Positions 9,507 to 20,821 of a stretch of DNA of 64,000 nt are shown piece after piece. Numbering within the stretch: the stretch's first letter is position 1; each line of letters begins with the position of its first letter. Origin of the DNA: Comamonas halotolerans (GTDB lineage Bacteria > Pseudomonadota > Gammaproteobacteria > Burkholderiales > Burkholderiaceae_C); the NCBI RefSeq assembly GCF_030162935.1, contig NZ_JASAUZ010000001.1:434001-498000 (forward strand), read 5' to 3'. The notes below the pieces were generated by a model. The model made no database searches and was not told where the DNA came from. It worked only from the letters and a program-made list of their open reading frames with translations. The translations under genes were made by a program, and so were the position numbers.

Positions 9507-10736
9507 TTAGAAGTTTCCCACAATGAAGTCTTTAAATCGACCAAAAGCGGTCTTCACCGACCCACTCTTTTGTGCCACCTTGAAACCGCGCAATCTTGCT
9601 TGTCGCGCTTCTTCCAGCAAGCCCATGACCGTAGAGGAGCGAGGTTGCGCCACCATATCGGCCAATGCGCTGGAATACTTTGGTACACCTCGGCGCACGG
9701 GTTTGAGGAAAATGTCCTCACCCAGTTCCACCATGCCCGGCATCACGGCGCTTCCGCCGGTAAGCACAATGCCCGAAGACAACACCTCTTCGTAGCCGGA
9801 TTCACGGATGACTTGTTGCACCAGAGAGAAAATTTCTTCGACGCGTGGCTCGATCACACCTGCCAGCGCTTGCTTGCTGATCATGCGAGGACCGCGGTCA
9901 CCCAGGCCGGGAACTTCAACCTGGCTGTCAGGGTCGGCCAGCATCTGCTTGGCATAGCCACTTTCCACCTTGATATCTTCGGCGTCCTTGGTGGGTGTGC
10001 GCAGTGCCATGGCGATATCGCTGGTGATCAAGTCTCCCGCAATCGGGATCACCGCCGTATGGCGGATCGCACCACCCGTGAAAATGGCTACATCTGTCGT
10101 TCCAGCGCCGATGTCTACCAGCGCCACGCCCAGGTCACGCTCGTCATCAGTCAGCACTGCCTGACTGGCAGCCAGAGGATTGAGTAACAGTTGCTCCACT
10201 TCCAATCCACAGCGACGCACGCACTTGATGATGTTTTCTGCCGCGCTTTGCGCACCGGTGACGATGTGCACCTTGGCTTCCAGGCGAATGCCGCTCATGC
10301 CCACAGGCTCGCGCACGTCCTGACCATCGATGACAAATTCCTGCGGCTCAACCAACAGCAATCGCTGGTCGGAAGAAATGCTCACGGCCTTGGCGGTTTC
10401 GATCACACGCGCCACATCGGTGGGCGTGACCTCCTTGTCCTTGATGGCCACCATGCCGCTTTGGTTCAGACCACGGATATGGCTGCCGGTGATGCCCGTA
10501 TATACGCGCTGAATCTTGCAGTCTGCCATCAGCTCGGCTTCTTTGAGCGCTTGCTGAATGCTCTGTACCGTGGCTTCAATGTTCACCACCACACCGCGCT
10601 TCAAACCATTGCTGGGTGCCACGCCCAGACCGGCAAGCTTGAGCTCGCCGCCTGGCATCACTTCGGCAACCACGGCCATGACCTTGGCGGTGCCAATGTC
10701 CAAACCGACAACGACGTCTTTGTACTCTCTTGCCAT
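9507..10736 (-). CDS. ftsA: cell division protein FtsA
   Basis: FtsA, 409 residues, is an actin-like ATPase that tethers FtsZ to the membrane and recruits later divisome proteins. The N-terminal phosphate motif VVGLDIGTAKVMAV, the second phosphate loop VDIGAGTTDVAIF and the adenosine motif SSGIVLTGGSAVMPG are visible. The C-terminus FGRFKDFIVGNF is the amphipathic membrane-targeting helix. It starts one base after the ftsQ stop (TGATATG). Confidence 0.97.
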   Translation of the reverse strand: MAREYKDVVVGLDIGTAKVMAVVAEVMPGGELKLAGLGVAPSNGLKRGVVVNIEATVQSIQQALKEAELMADCKIQRVYTGITGSHIRGLNQSGMVAIKDKEVTPTDVARVIETAKAVSISSDQRLLLVEPQEFVIDGQDVREPVGMSGIRLEAKVHIVTGAQSAAENIIKCVRRCGLEVEQLLLNPLAASQAVLTDDERDLGVALVDIGAGTTDVAIFTGGAIRHTAVIPIAGDLITSDIAMALRTPTKDAEDIKVESGYAKQMLADPDSQVEVPGLGDRGPRMISKQALAGVIEPRVEEIFSLVQQVIRESGYEEVLSSGIVLTGGSAVMPGMVELGEDIFLKPVRRGVPKYSSALADMVAQPRSSTVMGLLEEARQARLRGFKVAQKSGSVKTAFGRFKDFIVGNF

Positions 10737-10737
10737 A

Positions 10738-11592
10738 TCAGTGCCTGCCCTCAGTAGGTCGTGTTTTTTTGCTGTCTTGTTTTTGCTGCGCGGCTTGGCG
10801 TTTGGCCAACTCCAGCGCCTTTTCGCGTGACACCGTGGTCACGCCACGCAGTCGCAAGGCATAGCCGTCTGGATAGCGCAAGTCGGCGTACTCCAGCATT
10901 TCAGCTGTGCGTTGGTACTGCTGGGTAATTTGAGGCAGGGTGCGCAAGAAGCGTTGAATGCGTTGCAGCACTTCTTGTTCAGTACCACCGCCCAATTCAA
11001 TGCTGGCCCCGTTTTCCAGCTGCACCCACCAGGTGCCGCCATTGCGCAGCGTCAGCGCATCGATGGGAGCCTTTATGTTGGTGAATGCGGGGGCCAATGC
11101 ATGGAACATGCGCAGCACATCAACTGCGGAACCATCCGGGCCAGAAAGGCGAGGCAAGCCTTCACGCTCCACCTCGCCAACATTCGCTTCAAAAACTTCG
11201 CCCATGGTGTTGACCATGGCCGTGCCTGTCTCCGGCCCCCAATAGGCCTGGGCCTCGTGCTCATGCAAAAGCACGCGCAGGCTGTTGGGGTACTCGCGAC
11301 GCACTTCGGCCTGACGTACCCAAGGCACTTGCTCAAACGCCTGACGCGCATCTTTGAGATTGATGGTGAAGAAATTCCCTACCAAGTGAGGCGCCACATT
11401 GGCCCGCAAGGTGACAGCGTTGTTATGCACCAGCTCACCTTCCACCACAATGCGAGCAATCGAAAAAGCCGGGTGGCGCAAAGCCCACCAACTGACCACG
11501 GCCAGCAGCAAGACAGCCACGCCCGCAAACATGGCCGTTGCGGTCACGTTCATGAGTTTGACGTCAAAAGGTGCTGACATGGAGTAGCTCAT
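10738..11592 (-). CDS. ftsQ: cell division protein FtsQ
   Basis: FtsQ, 284 residues, is a bitopic divisome protein that bridges early and late division proteins in complex with FtsB and FtsL. There is a short cytoplasmic start, one transmembrane helix (about residues 18-38) and a POTRA domain beginning FSIARIVVEGELVHNN and including VPWVRQAEVRREYPNSL. The FtsQ beta domain follows, with a charged C-terminal tail. Its ATG shares one base with the ddl stop (TGATG). Confidence 0.94.
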   Translation of the reverse strand: MSYSMSAPFDVKLMNVTATAMFAGVAVLLLAVVSWWALRHPAFSIARIVVEGELVHNNAVTLRANVAPHLVGNFFTINLKDARQAFEQVPWVRQAEVRREYPNSLRVLLHEHEAQAYWGPETGTAMVNTMGEVFEANVGEVEREGLPRLSGPDGSAVDVLRMFHALAPAFTNIKAPIDALTLRNGGTWWVQLENGASIELGGGTEQEVLQRIQRFLRTLPQITQQYQRTAEMLEYADLRYPDGYALRLRGVTTVSREKALELAKRQAAQQKQDSKKTRPTEGRH

Positions 11593-12572
11593 CAGACTGC
11601 TTGCTCCTCATGCGTTGCGCTGTCCAGCGATGCTGCAGCCAAGATGGTCAGGCACAGTTGTTCGTAGCTCAGGCCATGCACGCGCGCGCCCATGGGCACC
11701 AGCGAATGGCTGGTCATGCCTGGCGAGGTGTTGATCTCCAGAAGGAAGGGCTTGCGATCGCTTTGGCGAATCATCACGTCAGCACGGCCCCAGCCCCGGC
11801 AGCCCAGCGTGCGGAAAGCTTGCACAACAATTTGCTGGATACGCGCTTCTTCCTCGGCGGGCAGCCCGCTGGGGCAGTGGTACTGCGTGACATCGGTGAA
11901 GTATTTGTTCTGATAGTCGTAGTTGCCGCCTGGGGCAACAATGCGAATCACGGGCAAAGCCACGGGGCCAGCCCCCTCATCCACCACAGCACACGTAGTT
12001 TCTTCGCCGGCAATGAACTGCTCGCACAACACTTCATCGTCGTACTTGGCGGCCAATGCGTAGGCTGCCTCGCATTCACTGGCATTCATCACTTTGCTCA
12101 AGCCCATGCTGGAGCCATCGCGCGCAGGCTTGACAATCATGGGGGCACCCAATGCAGCAAACGCCTCGCGCGTTGCTTGCGCACTGCCTACCAAGCGCCA
12201 GTCAGGCGTTGGCAAGCCTTCGAAGCGCCAGATACGCTTAGTCATGGTCTTGTCCATGGCCATGCTCGAAGCCATCACACCAGAGCCGGTATAGGGAATA
12301 CCCAGCAACTCCAAGGCACCTTGAACGGTGCCATCTTCACCAAACCGGCCATGCAACGCGATGAAGCAGCGATCAAATCCCTGTGTCTTCAGCGCATCCA
12401 GCGTTTGTTCTGCAGGGTCAAATGCATGGGCATCTACGCCTTGAGAACGCAGCGCATCCAGCACACCTTGTCCAGACATGAGAGAAACCTCACGCTCGGA
12501 CGAGCGCCCGCCCATGAGTACAGCCACCTTACCCAGGGCACGCACATCAATATTTGTCATACGTTTGCTCAT
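11592..12572 (-). CDS. ddl: D-alanine--D-alanine ligase
   Basis: A 326-residue ATP-grasp ligase that makes D-Ala-D-Ala, the substrate of MurF. Motifs: [55 protein letters not shown] and the metal-binding [12 protein letters not shown]. Its place between murC and ftsQ and its length fit the DdlB type. It overlaps murC by four bases and ftsQ by one, so translation is probably coupled. Confidence 0.95.
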   Translation of the reverse strand: MSKRMTNIDVRALGKVAVLMGGRSSEREVSLMSGQGVLDALRSQGVDAHAFDPAEQTLDALKTQGFDRCFIALHGRFGEDGTVQGALELLGIPYTGSGVMASSMAMDKTMTKRIWRFEGLPTPDWRLVGSAQATREAFAALGAPMIVKPARDGSSMGLSKVMNASECEAAYALAAKYDDEVLCEQFIAGEETTCAVVDEGAGPVALPVIRIVAPGGNYDYQNKYFTDVTQYHCPSGLPAEEEARIQQIVVQAFRTLGCRGWGRADVMIRQSDRKPFLLEINTSPGMTSHSLVPMGARVHGLSYEQLCLTILAAASLDSATHEEQAV

Positions 12573-14002
12573 AACGCAGACTCCTTCTGCGTTTGAGGCT
12601 CTTTTTTCTCTAGCATTTCAACCAGTTGTCCCGGCACTGCACCGATCGATCCGGCCCCCATGCACAGCACAACATCACCTGACTTCGCATTGTCCGCGAT
12701 CACTTGGGGCAAATCGCTTATTTTCTCAATAAAAATAGGCTCAACGCGACCTGCCACACGCACAGCACGCGCCAGCGCGCGACCATCTGCTGCCACAATC
12801 GGAGCCTCTCCGGCTGCATAGACTTCATTGAGCAGCACCACATCGGCTTCACCCAGGACTCTCACGAAGTCTTCAAAGCAATCGCGAGTCCGCGTGTAGC
12901 GGTGCGGCTGAAACGCCAGCACCAGACGACGGCCTGGGAATGCACCACGTGCAGCGGCCAAGGTGGCGGCCATTTCTACGGGGTGGTGACCATAGTCATC
13001 AATCACGGTGAAAGTGCCACCTTGTGTGCATGGCAAGTTGCCGTAGCTTTGGAAACGACGTCCCACTCCCTTAAAGCCTTCCAGAGCACGCAGCAACGCT
13101 GCATCAGCAATCTCCAGCTCCATCGCCACAGCAACTGCAGCCAGCGCGTTGAGTACATTGTGCTCACCCGCCAGGCTCAGGCGCACTTGCAACGGAGGAT
13201 AGGACTGCCCGTTCTGACGCAACACCGTAAAGCACATCTGGCCGTGTTCTGCGCGCACATCCACCGCGCGCACCTGCACATCTTCGGCAAAGCCATAGGT
13301 GGTCACGGGACGCGCCAGCATGGGCAGAATCTCTCGCACCGCTGGGCTTTCCGCGCAAACAATGGCTCGGCCATAAAAAGGCATGCGATGCAGAAAATCG
13401 ACAAACGCTTGCTTGAGATTGCCGAAGTTGTGCCCGTAGGTTTCCATGTGGTCGGCGTCGATGTTCGTGACCACGGCCATGACCGGCAACAGATTCAGGA
13501 ACGAGGCATCGGACTCATCCGCTTCCACCACGATGTAGTCACCGTGTCCCAGCTTCGCATTGGCACCGGCGCTGTTGAGTTTGCCTCCGATCACAAATGT
13601 CGGATCCAGACCAGCCTCAGCCAGCACACTGGTGACCAAACTCGTGGTCGTGGTTTTGCCATGTGCTCCGGCAATGGCAATACCCTGCTTGAAGCGCATC
13701 AGCTCAGCCAACATCAACGCGCGAGGGACAACGGGAATCTTGCGCGCCCGAGCCTCTACCACTTCCGGGTTATCAGCTTGCACCGCGGTAGACGTCACCA
13801 CCACATCGGCTGCCTGAACGTGAGCAGCATCGTGCCCCACAAAGGTATGAATGCCCAGCGATTGCAGACGCTGCAACGTGGCGCTTTGTGCCAAATCGGA
13901 GCCGGAGACGCTGTAGCCGAGGTTGTGTAAAACCTCTGCAATACCGCTCATTCCTGAGCCACCTAGTCCCACAAAGTGGATGTTTTGAATGGCGTGTTTC
14001 AT
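12569..14002 (-). CDS. murC: UDP-N-acetylmuramate--L-alanine ligase
   Basis: MurC, 477 residues, adds L-Ala to UDP-MurNAc, the first amino acid of the peptidoglycan stem. Visible: the N-terminal nucleotide-sugar loop [15 protein letters not shown], the ATP loop [21 protein letters not shown], and [13 protein letters not shown] near the C-terminus. The start at 14002 (MKHAIQN) overlaps the murG stop as ATGA; the open frame extends six codons further without need. Confidence 0.96.
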   Translation of the reverse strand: MKHAIQNIHFVGLGGSGMSGIAEVLHNLGYSVSGSDLAQSATLQRLQSLGIHTFVGHDAAHVQAADVVVTSTAVQADNPEVVEARARKIPVVPRALMLAELMRFKQGIAIAGAHGKTTTTSLVTSVLAEAGLDPTFVIGGKLNSAGANAKLGHGDYIVVEADESDASFLNLLPVMAVVTNIDADHMETYGHNFGNLKQAFVDFLHRMPFYGRAIVCAESPAVREILPMLARPVTTYGFAEDVQVRAVDVRAEHGQMCFTVLRQNGQSYPPLQVRLSLAGEHNVLNALAAVAVAMELEIADAALLRALEGFKGVGRRFQSYGNLPCTQGGTFTVIDDYGHHPVEMAATLAAARGAFPGRRLVLAFQPHRYTRTRDCFEDFVRVLGEADVVLLNEVYAAGEAPIVAADGRALARAVRVAGRVEPIFIEKISDLPQVIADNAKSGDVVLCMGAGSIGAVPGQLVEMLEKKEPQTQKESAL

Positions 14003-15063
14003 GCGGCGAGCTCCTCGCACGCAGCAACCACCTCGCGGGTTGCGTATATTTTCTGCATCGTTTTCGCTTTAAGGGCAACGTTCAAGAGTGTTGAACGCTG
14101 CATATTCTGTAGCATTTCAGCTAGTTTTTGTGCATTCAATGCATCTTGTTGCATTAACCACCCACCACCTGCATCCACCAGGAAGCGGGCATTCGCAGTC
14201 TGATGGTCATCCACCGCATGTGGGAAAGGCACATAAATGGCCGCAGCCCCAATCGCTGCGATCTCTGTGACCGTGCTGGCTCCGGCGCGGCAAATCACCA
14301 CATCGGCCTGTGCGAACGCTTGCGCCGTGTCTTCAATAAAAGGCGTCAACTCTGCATCCACGCCGGCTGCCTGATAATTGGCACGCAGTGCATCAATTTG
14401 CTTGGCACCACTTTGGTGTAGCACCACAGGACGCTGCGCTTGCGGGATCAGCGCCAAAGCCTGGGGCACGATGTCATTGAGCGCTTTGGCTCCCAGACTC
14501 CCTCCTACGACCAAAACCTTCAGCGGGCCAGTTCTGCCTTCAAAGCGTTCGGCAGGTTCAGGCTGATTCAGGAAAGCAGCGCGCAAGGGATTGCCGACCC
14601 ACTGGGCCTTCTTCAAGGCATTGGGGAAAGCTTCAAAAACTCGATCCGCCACACCTGCCAATACCTTGTTGGCAGCGCCAGCCACAGAGTTCTGCTCGTG
14701 CAGCACCAGCTTCTTGCCTGCAAGCACCCCCATCATTCCACCCGGGAAAGTGATGTATCCCCCAAATCCCACCAGCACATCTGGCTGTACACGCCGCACA
14801 ACCGCCAGGGCCTGCCAGAAAGCCTTGAGCAAGCGCAATGGCAACAAGGCCAATGTTTTCAAGCCTTTGCCGCGAACGCCACCGAAATCGATCGTCTCCA
14901 GCGTGAAACCTTGAGCAGGCACCAGCCGTGCTTCCATGCTGTTGGGAGCACCCAACCAATGCACACGCCAACCTTGCTCACGCAATGCCTGGGCCACGGC
15001 CAAGCCCGGGAAGATATGACCTCCCGTACCGCCAGCCATGATCAAAGCGACTTTTTCTTTCAT
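13999..15063 (-). CDS. murG: UDP-GlcNAc:lipid I GlcNAc transferase MurG
   Basis: MurG, 354 residues, is a GT28 enzyme peripheral to the inner face of the membrane. It adds GlcNAc to lipid I to make lipid II, the substrate of FtsW, FtsI and MtgA. The glycine-rich [14 protein letters not shown] loop is at the N-terminus, and the C-terminal donor-binding segment [16 protein letters not shown] with [15 protein letters not shown] is clear. It shares one base with the ftsW stop (TAATG) and four with murC. Confidence 0.96.
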   Translation of the reverse strand: MKEKVALIMAGGTGGHIFPGLAVAQALREQGWRVHWLGAPNSMEARLVPAQGFTLETIDFGGVRGKGLKTLALLPLRLLKAFWQALAVVRRVQPDVLVGFGGYITFPGGMMGVLAGKKLVLHEQNSVAGAANKVLAGVADRVFEAFPNALKKAQWVGNPLRAAFLNQPEPAERFEGRTGPLKVLVVGGSLGAKALNDIVPQALALIPQAQRPVVLHQSGAKQIDALRANYQAAGVDAELTPFIEDTAQAFAQADVVICRAGASTVTEIAAIGAAAIYVPFPHAVDDHQTANARFLVDAGGGWLMQQDALNAQKLAEMLQNMQRSTLLNVALKAKTMQKIYATREVVAACEELAA

Positions 15064-16328
15064 TACTTTCTCATCCTCGGACTGAGGAGCTTGTTCTCAT
15101 AGTCAATGCGCAAAACAACCGCAATGGCTACCAAATTCATCAAAATGGCCGATCCCCCGAAGCTCATCAACGGCAGCGTCAAACCCTTGGTAGGCAAAGC
15201 CCCCAGGTTCACCCCCATGTTGATAAAGGCCTGGAAACCAAACCACAGGGCCACACCCTGCGCCACCAGACCAGCAAACACGCGATCCAGCGCAATGGCT
15301 TCGCGGCCGATTTCAGTGATGCGACGTGTCAGCCAGACAAACGCAATGATCAGGACGAGGATGCCTACAAAACCGAACTCCTCCCCGATCACCGAAAGCA
15401 GGAAGTCGGTATGCGCCTCTGGGAGCCAGTGCAGTTTCTCCACACTGCGGCCCAGTCCGACACCGAACATTTCTCCGCGTCCAATGGCAATCAGCGCGTG
15501 CGACAGCTGATAGCCCTTGCCCAGAGCGTGATCCACGGAAAACGGGTCCAGATATGCAAAGATGCGCTCGCGCCGCCAAGGTGACAATGCAATCATCAGC
15601 ACGAACGCCCCCACCACCAGGGCGGCCATCAAGAAGAACATGCGCGCGTTGACACCGCCCAGGAACAAGATGCCCATGGAGATCACCACGATCACCATGA
15701 AAGCGCCCATGTCAGGCTCTGCCAACAACAGCACGCCCACAAAGAACACAGCGGCTGCCATGGGCAATACGGCGCGGAAGAAGCGTTCCTTCACATCCAT
15801 GCGACGCACCATGTAGTCCGCCGCATAGACCAGTACTGCAAATTTGGCCAGCTCAGATGGCTGGAAGTTCATGACCCCCAGAGGCAACCAGCGCCGCGCA
15901 CCATTGACGACCAGCCCCACCCCTGGCACCAGCACCATGACCAGCAGGAACAGTGCAAACAGGAACATCGGTATGGCCAGCCGCTCCCAGGTTTTCATCG
16001 AAACCTGAAATGCCAGCAGCGCAGCAACAAAGCCTACGCCCATGGCCAAAGCGTGACGCAGCAAGAAGTGATAGTGCTCAATCTTGCCGAAACGAGGGTT
16101 GTCGGGCATGGCAATAGATGCCGAGTACACCATCACCAGGCCCCAGGCCATCAAGCCAATCACCACCCAGATCAAGGCCTGATCAAGGCCCAGAGCGGTA
16201 GGCGGCAACGCACGGGTCTTGCGATACTCGGTGCCGCCCACGCGCACAGGCAGCACGTCCACAGGCTTGTCCGCCGCACCGCCGAACCAGCCTTGCAAAC
16301 GATCGCGCACATGGGTCAGCTTGCTCAT
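15063..16328 (-). CDS. ftsW: lipid II polymerase FtsW (SEDS family)
   Basis: FtsW, 421 residues, is the septal peptidoglycan glycosyltransferase that works with FtsI. After a roughly 45-residue cytoplasmic start there are about ten transmembrane helices. SEDS family motifs are [39 protein letters not shown] and [18 protein letters not shown], with a cytoplasmic basic end. Its start overlaps the murD stop by four bases. Confidence 0.95.
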   Translation of the reverse strand: MSKLTHVRDRLQGWFGGAADKPVDVLPVRVGGTEYRKTRALPPTALGLDQALIWVVIGLMAWGLVMVYSASIAMPDNPRFGKIEHYHFLLRHALAMGVGFVAALLAFQVSMKTWERLAIPMFLFALFLLVMVLVPGVGLVVNGARRWLPLGVMNFQPSELAKFAVLVYAADYMVRRMDVKERFFRAVLPMAAAVFFVGVLLLAEPDMGAFMVIVVISMGILFLGGVNARMFFLMAALVVGAFVLMIALSPWRRERIFAYLDPFSVDHALGKGYQLSHALIAIGRGEMFGVGLGRSVEKLHWLPEAHTDFLLSVIGEEFGFVGILVLIIAFVWLTRRITEIGREAIALDRVFAGLVAQGVALWFGFQAFINMGVNLGALPTKGLTLPLMSFGGSAILMNLVAIAVVLRIDYENKLLSPRMRK

Positions 16329-18247
16329 CCTGCGTAGCCCTCCAGCACTTGACCTGCCTCGTCAGCCAAGGCCTGAACTGCGGCCACAAACGCTTGCGCG
16401 CGGTGGGCGTAGTCACGGTACATATCCATGCTGGCGCAGGCGGGAGACATGAGCACCGCGTCACCTTCCTTGGCCTGCGCAGTCGCCAGCTGCACAGCCT
16501 GCTCCATGTCCATTGCATCCAGCAGAGGAACTCCTTCACCTTGGAGCGCTTGTTTGATCACTGGCGCATCACGGCCAATCAACACCACGGCACGTACATA
16601 GCGCGAAACAGGCGTTGCCAACGGCGCAAAGTCCTGCCCCTTGCCCAGGCCACCCAGAATCAACACGATGCGACGATCAGCGCCCAACCCTGTCAGGGCA
16701 GCAGCCGTCGCCCCTACATTGGTGCCCTTGCTGTCGTCAAAGTACTCTATGCCGTTGACCATGCCAATGGGCTCCACGCGGTGAGGCTCACCACGGTATT
16801 CACGCAGGCCATACAGCATGGGTGCCAGTGCAGCGCCTGCAGCTTGCGCCAAGGCCAAGGCAGCCAGGGCATTGGTGGCGTTGTGGCGACCACGGATGCG
16901 CAGTGCATCCGCAGGCAGCAAACGCTGGATGACCAGGTCTTCTTGCGGATCACGGGATTTACGTCCTGCGGTATCCACGTCCATGGCGCGTACCAGCCAT
17001 GCCATGCCCGACACCATTTCAATGCCGAAGTCACCAGGATTGCGAGGCATGTCGGCACCAAAGGTGATGTGTGCACGCAGTTGCGGCTTTTGCAGCTTCA
17101 CCTTGACAGGCGGTGGCAGCATGTCCATCACCACACGGTCATCCCGGTTGAGAATCATCAGTGCGGTATCGCCAAAGATGCGAGCCTTGGCCGCAGCATA
17201 GGCCTGCAAGCTGCCATGCCAATCCAGATGATCCTGAGTGATGTTGAGCACCACGGCAGCCGTGGGCTCGAAACCTTGCACGCCATCGAGCTGAAAGCTG
17301 GACAACTCCAGCACCCATGCTTGAGGCAAATCTTGTGCATCAATGCGTGCGCTCAGCGTATCGAGCAATGTAGGCCCGATATTGCCGGCCACCCCGACAC
17401 TGATACCCGCCTGTTCCAGCAACTTGCCTGTCAGCGATGTGACTGTGGTTTTGCCGTTGGTACCGGTGATGGCCAGCACCTTGGGCTGATAGCCATGGGC
17501 TGTCTTCAAGCCCTGCAAAGCTGCTGCAAACAAATCCAATTCGCCGCCAACCGGCAAACCGATAGCGCGTGCAGCTTCAGTGACCGGAGCAATGGAATCC
17601 GGACTCAAACCGGGAGAACGGTAAACCGATGTCAGGTTCTGCCCATCCACCAGAGCACTACTCAGTGCCCCACCTACAAAATTGGCATCGGGCAAGTCGC
17701 TGCGCAACAACGCCAGTTGTGGCGGTGCTTCACGCGTGTCCGCCACGGTTACATGCGCCCCTGCGCGCGTACACCAGCGTGCCATGGCCATGCCCGAAGC
17801 ACCCAGTCCCAAGATCAGCACACGCTGGCCTTGCAGATGCTGCGCCTGGCCCAACGGCCACTGCTGCGGCACTGGAGGCAGCTTCACCACAGGCTCTGCT
17901 TCCAACGGCTGAGCCGCAGTGACCTCCACATCCGCCGAATCGGAGATGCTTGGGTCGGCAAAGATTTGCGCCACAAACGCAGCGGCATCTTTTGCAGCAC
18001 TGAGCGAGGCCACATCAGGCACGGGAGCTGTCCATGCAGGTGCAACTTGTGTCTTGACGGCTTCAATAGATGCCTGCTCCGGCATATCCTGCGCTGGTGC
18101 TTCTGCTACGCTGGTCTGCGCGTCCAACGCCACTTCGGCGGGTGCAGACGGCACCACATCTTGCTGCGCAGGCTGTGGCGCCACCGCATCTGATAGTGCG
18201 GTGGGCTTCAGATCGTGCAAGTCCTTGGGAAAGTCTTCAGTATGCAT
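16325..18247 (-). CDS. murD: UDP-MurNAc-L-Ala--D-Glu ligase with long N-terminal extension
   Basis: MurD adds D-Glu to UDP-MurNAc-L-Ala. The catalytic core begins near residue 138 ([20 protein letters not shown]) and contains the ATP loop [13 protein letters not shown], the [13 protein letters not shown] motif, [14 protein letters not shown] and DDSKGTN. At 640 residues it is far longer than the usual 440-500. The excess is an N-terminal stretch of about 135 residues rich in Ala, Pro, Glu, Val and Asp with no obvious fold, starting [10 protein letters not shown]. An internal Met at residue 55 could be an alternative start but would still leave over 80 extra residues. It begins four bases after mraY. 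Confidence 0.92.
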   Translation of the reverse strand: MHTEDFPKDLHDLKPTALSDAVAPQPAQQDVVPSAPAEVALDAQTSVAEAPAQDMPEQASIEAVKTQVAPAWTAPVPDVASLSAAKDAAAFVAQIFADPSISDSADVEVTAAQPLEAEPVVKLPPVPQQWPLGQAQHLQGQRVLILGLGASGMAMARWCTRAGAHVTVADTREAPPQLALLRSDLPDANFVGGALSSALVDGQNLTSVYRSPGLSPDSIAPVTEAARAIGLPVGGELDLFAAALQGLKTAHGYQPKVLAITGTNGKTTVTSLTGKLLEQAGISVGVAGNIGPTLLDTLSARIDAQDLPQAWVLELSSFQLDGVQGFEPTAAVVLNITQDHLDWHGSLQAYAAAKARIFGDTALMILNRDDRVVMDMLPPPVKVKLQKPQLRAHITFGADMPRNPGDFGIEMVSGMAWLVRAMDVDTAGRKSRDPQEDLVIQRLLPADALRIRGRHNATNALAALALAQAAGAALAPMLYGLREYRGEPHRVEPIGMVNGIEYFDDSKGTNVGATAAALTGLGADRRIVLILGGLGKGQDFAPLATPVSRYVRAVVLIGRDAPVIKQALQGEGVPLLDAMDMEQAVQLATAQAKEGDAVLMSPACASMDMYRDYAHRAQAFVAAVQALADEAGQVLEGYAG

Positions 18248-18251
18248 AGGC

Positions 18252-19430
18252 TTACCTCAGCTTCAGGGTGGACAGACCGATCAGACACAGCAACATGGTG
18301 ATGATCCAGAAACGGATCACCACTTGCGTTTCCTTCCAGCCGCTCTTTTCAAAGTGGTGGTGCAAAGGAGCCATCTTGAGCAGACGGCGGCCTTCGCCGT
18401 AGCGTTTTTTGGTGTACTTGAACCACACTACCTGCAGCATCACCGACACAGCTTCCGCCACAAAAATGCCGCCCATGATGGCCAGCACAATTTCCTGGCG
18501 CACGATCACAGCAATCGTGCCCAACGCGCCCCCCAGCGCCAGCGCGCCTACGTCGCCCATGAAGATTTGTGCCGGATGAGCGTTGAACCACAGAAACGCC
18601 AAGCCTGCACCTGCCATGGCGCCGCAGAAGATCATCAACTCGCCCGTACCCGGAATGCTTGGGAAGTGCAGATATTTGGCGTAATTGGCATTCCCCGTCA
18701 CATAAGCAAAAATACCCAGTGCCGTTCCCACCATGATCACCGGCATGATGGCCAGGCCATCCAGGCCATCGGTCAGGTTGACCGCATTGCTCGCGCCGAC
18801 TATCACCAGATAGGTCAGAACCACAAACCCCAGCACGCCCAGCGGATAACTGATTTCCTTGAAGAAAGGCACCATCAAGCCCGCTTGCGGAGGAAGCTCC
18901 ATCGAAAAGCCGGACTGCACCCATGTCACGAACAACTCGAAAGCCCGGCTGTTGGAGTTCTCGGAGATGCTGAAGACCAGCGCCACAGAAGCGATCAGGC
19001 CGATCACAGACTGCCAGAAGTATTTCTCTCGCGAGCGCATGCCTTCCGGGTCTTTGTTGACCACCTTGCGCCAGTCATCCACCCAGCCAATGGCGCCAAA
19101 GCCCAGGGTCACAAGCAGCACGATCCAGACAAAGCGGTTGCTCAGGTCAAACCACAACAGTGTGGACACCGCAATGGCGAACAGAATCAATACCCCGCCC
19201 ATGGTGGGCGTGCCATTTTTCACCAAATGGGTCTGCATGGCGTAGCCACGCACAGGTTGCCCCATCTTCAATGCTGTCAGCATGCGGATGGCCTTGGGAC
19301 CAACGTACAAGCCAATGGCCAAAGCGGTGACTGCAGCCATCACTGCACGGAACGTGATGTACTGCACCACGCGCAAAAAACTAAAGTCGGGCGACAAACT
19401 CTGCAGCCATTCAGCCAAGATCAGCAGCAT
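18252..19430 (-). CDS. mraY: phospho-MurNAc-pentapeptide transferase
   Basis: MraY, 392 residues, is a ten-helix inner-membrane enzyme that transfers phospho-MurNAc-pentapeptide to undecaprenyl phosphate to make lipid I. Motifs are [13 protein letters not shown] with catalytic Asp residues, [15 protein letters not shown], and the cytoplasmic loop [15 protein letters not shown]. Its start lies inside the end of murF (10-base overlap), so expression is coupled to the cluster. Confidence 0.96.
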   Translation of the reverse strand: MLLILAEWLQSLSPDFSFLRVVQYITFRAVMAAVTALAIGLYVGPKAIRMLTALKMGQPVRGYAMQTHLVKNGTPTMGGVLILFAIAVSTLLWFDLSNRFVWIVLLVTLGFGAIGWVDDWRKVVNKDPEGMRSREKYFWQSVIGLIASVALVFSISENSNSRAFELFVTWVQSGFSMELPPQAGLMVPFFKEISYPLGVLGFVVLTYLVIVGASNAVNLTDGLDGLAIMPVIMVGTALGIFAYVTGNANYAKYLHFPSIPGTGELMIFCGAMAGAGLAFLWFNAHPAQIFMGDVGALALGGALGTIAVIVRQEIVLAIMGGIFVAEAVSVMLQVVWFKYTKKRYGEGRRLLKMAPLHHHFEKSGWKETQVVIRFWIITMLLCLIGLSTLKLR

Positions 19431-20821
19431 GTTGCCCCCTCACTGCAGGCGTTTTCCAGCGCCTGCACCACTTGTTCCATCTTCATACTTCTCGAACCTT
19501 TGACCAGCACACTGCCGGTCTGGGCCATACGCCCTTGAACCGCAGCAATCAGCGCGGCCATATCATCAAAATGTTGTGCTCCCGGGCCATAAGCAGCCAC
19601 TGCGTGCTGCATCAATGCGCCCAGTGCAAAAAAAGTCTCAATCCCTGCTTCCTTGGCACTGCAGCCCACTTCGGCATGGAATGCCGGACCTTGGTCACCA
19701 ACCTCACCCATATCCCCCAGCACCAGCATGCGTGGCGCTGGCAGCTCTGCCAGAACGGCAATCGCCGCTTGCACCGAGTCAGGATTGGCGTTGTAGGTGT
19801 CGTCCACCACGTCAATGCGGCGGCCATCGCAGACCACCGCACCGGAGCGTGAACGTCCTTTGACAGGCAGGAAAGTACTCAAACCCTGCGCAATCGCGAT
19901 CACAGGCACACCTGCTGCCAATGCGCAGGCAGTGGCCGCCAGCGCATTGCGCACGTTGTGGCGGCCAGCAATATGCAGTGCACAGTCAAAATTGCCTTGC
20001 GGGGTTTGAACCCGAACTTGCCAAGCGCTTTCCGCCCAAGTGGCAGATACGGCGGTGACATCGGCAAGCGCCTCACCAAAGGTCAGCACCTTGCGCTCAC
20101 CAGCCAACTCTCGCCACAGGGGGGTATAGGTGTCATCTGACGGAAAAACCACCGAGCCATCCGCAGGCACGTGCGCAAACACGCTGGCGTTTTCTTCGGC
20201 CACCGCCTGCACGGTGTGCATGAACTCCTGGTGCTCACGCTGCGCGTTGTTCACCAGTGCCACGGTAGGCTGCGCAATGCGTGCCAGCTCCGTGATTTCT
20301 CCGGGATGGTTCATGCCCAGCTCAACGACGCCGATACTGTGTGCCGCCGTCATGCGGAACAGCGTCAGTGGCACACCGATGGCGTTGTTGAAGTTGCCCT
20401 GGGTCGCCAAAGCAGCCTCTGCCGCGTGCGCTGCCAAAATGCTGGCAATCATCTGCGTGACCGTGGTCTTGCCATTGCTGCCGGTCACTGCAATCAGCGG
20501 CACATTGAACTGGCTGCGCCAGCCCGCAGCCAGCGCGCCCAGAGCCTGCGTGGTATCTGGCACCTCGATGCCTGTCAACCCCAAAGCGTCAAGTCCGCCA
20601 TGTGCAATCACGGCCGCAGCCAAGCCCTGCGCTTTCACCTGCGGCAAAAACTCATGCGCATCCATGCGCTCACCTTTGAGCGCCACAAACAGGTCGCCTG
20701 CTTGCAACGTGCGGCTGTCAGTGTGCACGCGCTGCAGGGGCGTCGCAGCATCACCCACCAACCGAGCTTGCGGTTGGAAGATGCTGATCCACGCCAGTGC
20801 CTGTTGCAAAGTCATCATCAC
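19421..20821 (-). CDS. murF: UDP-MurNAc-tripeptide--D-Ala-D-Ala ligase
   Basis: MurF, 466 residues, adds the D-Ala-D-Ala dipeptide made by Ddl, completing the UDP-MurNAc pentapeptide. The ATP loop [16 protein letters not shown], the [11 protein letters not shown] motif, HNVRNALAA and [12 protein letters not shown] are visible. The gene begins with three consecutive ATG codons; the first overlaps the murE stop (ATGA). It overlaps mraY by ten bases. Confidence 0.95.
   Translation of the reverse strand: MMMTLQQALAWISIFQPQARLVGDAATPLQRVHTDSRTLQAGDLFVALKGERMDAHEFLPQVKAQGLAAAVIAHGGLDALGLTGIEVPDTTQALGALAAGWRSQFNVPLIAVTGSNGKTTVTQMIASILAAHAAEAALATQGNFNNAIGVPLTLFRMTAAHSIGVVELGMNHPGEITELARIAQPTVALVNNAQREHQEFMHTVQAVAEENASVFAHVPADGSVVFPSDDTYTPLWRELAGERKVLTFGEALADVTAVSATWAESAWQVRVQTPQGNFDCALHIAGRHNVRNALAATACALAAGVPVIAIAQGLSTFLPVKGRSRSGAVVCDGRRIDVVDDTYNANPDSVQAAIAVLAELPAPRMLVLGDMGEVGDQGPAFHAEVGCSAKEAGIETFFALGALMQHAVAAYGPGAQHFDDMAALIAAVQGRMAQTGSVLVKGSRSMKMEQVVQALENACSEGATCC

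Noticed and set aside
16349..18193. Long plus-strand frame opposite murD (614 residues)
   Set aside because: It has Cys/His/Gln-rich random composition and mirrors murD codon structure; murD is secure.
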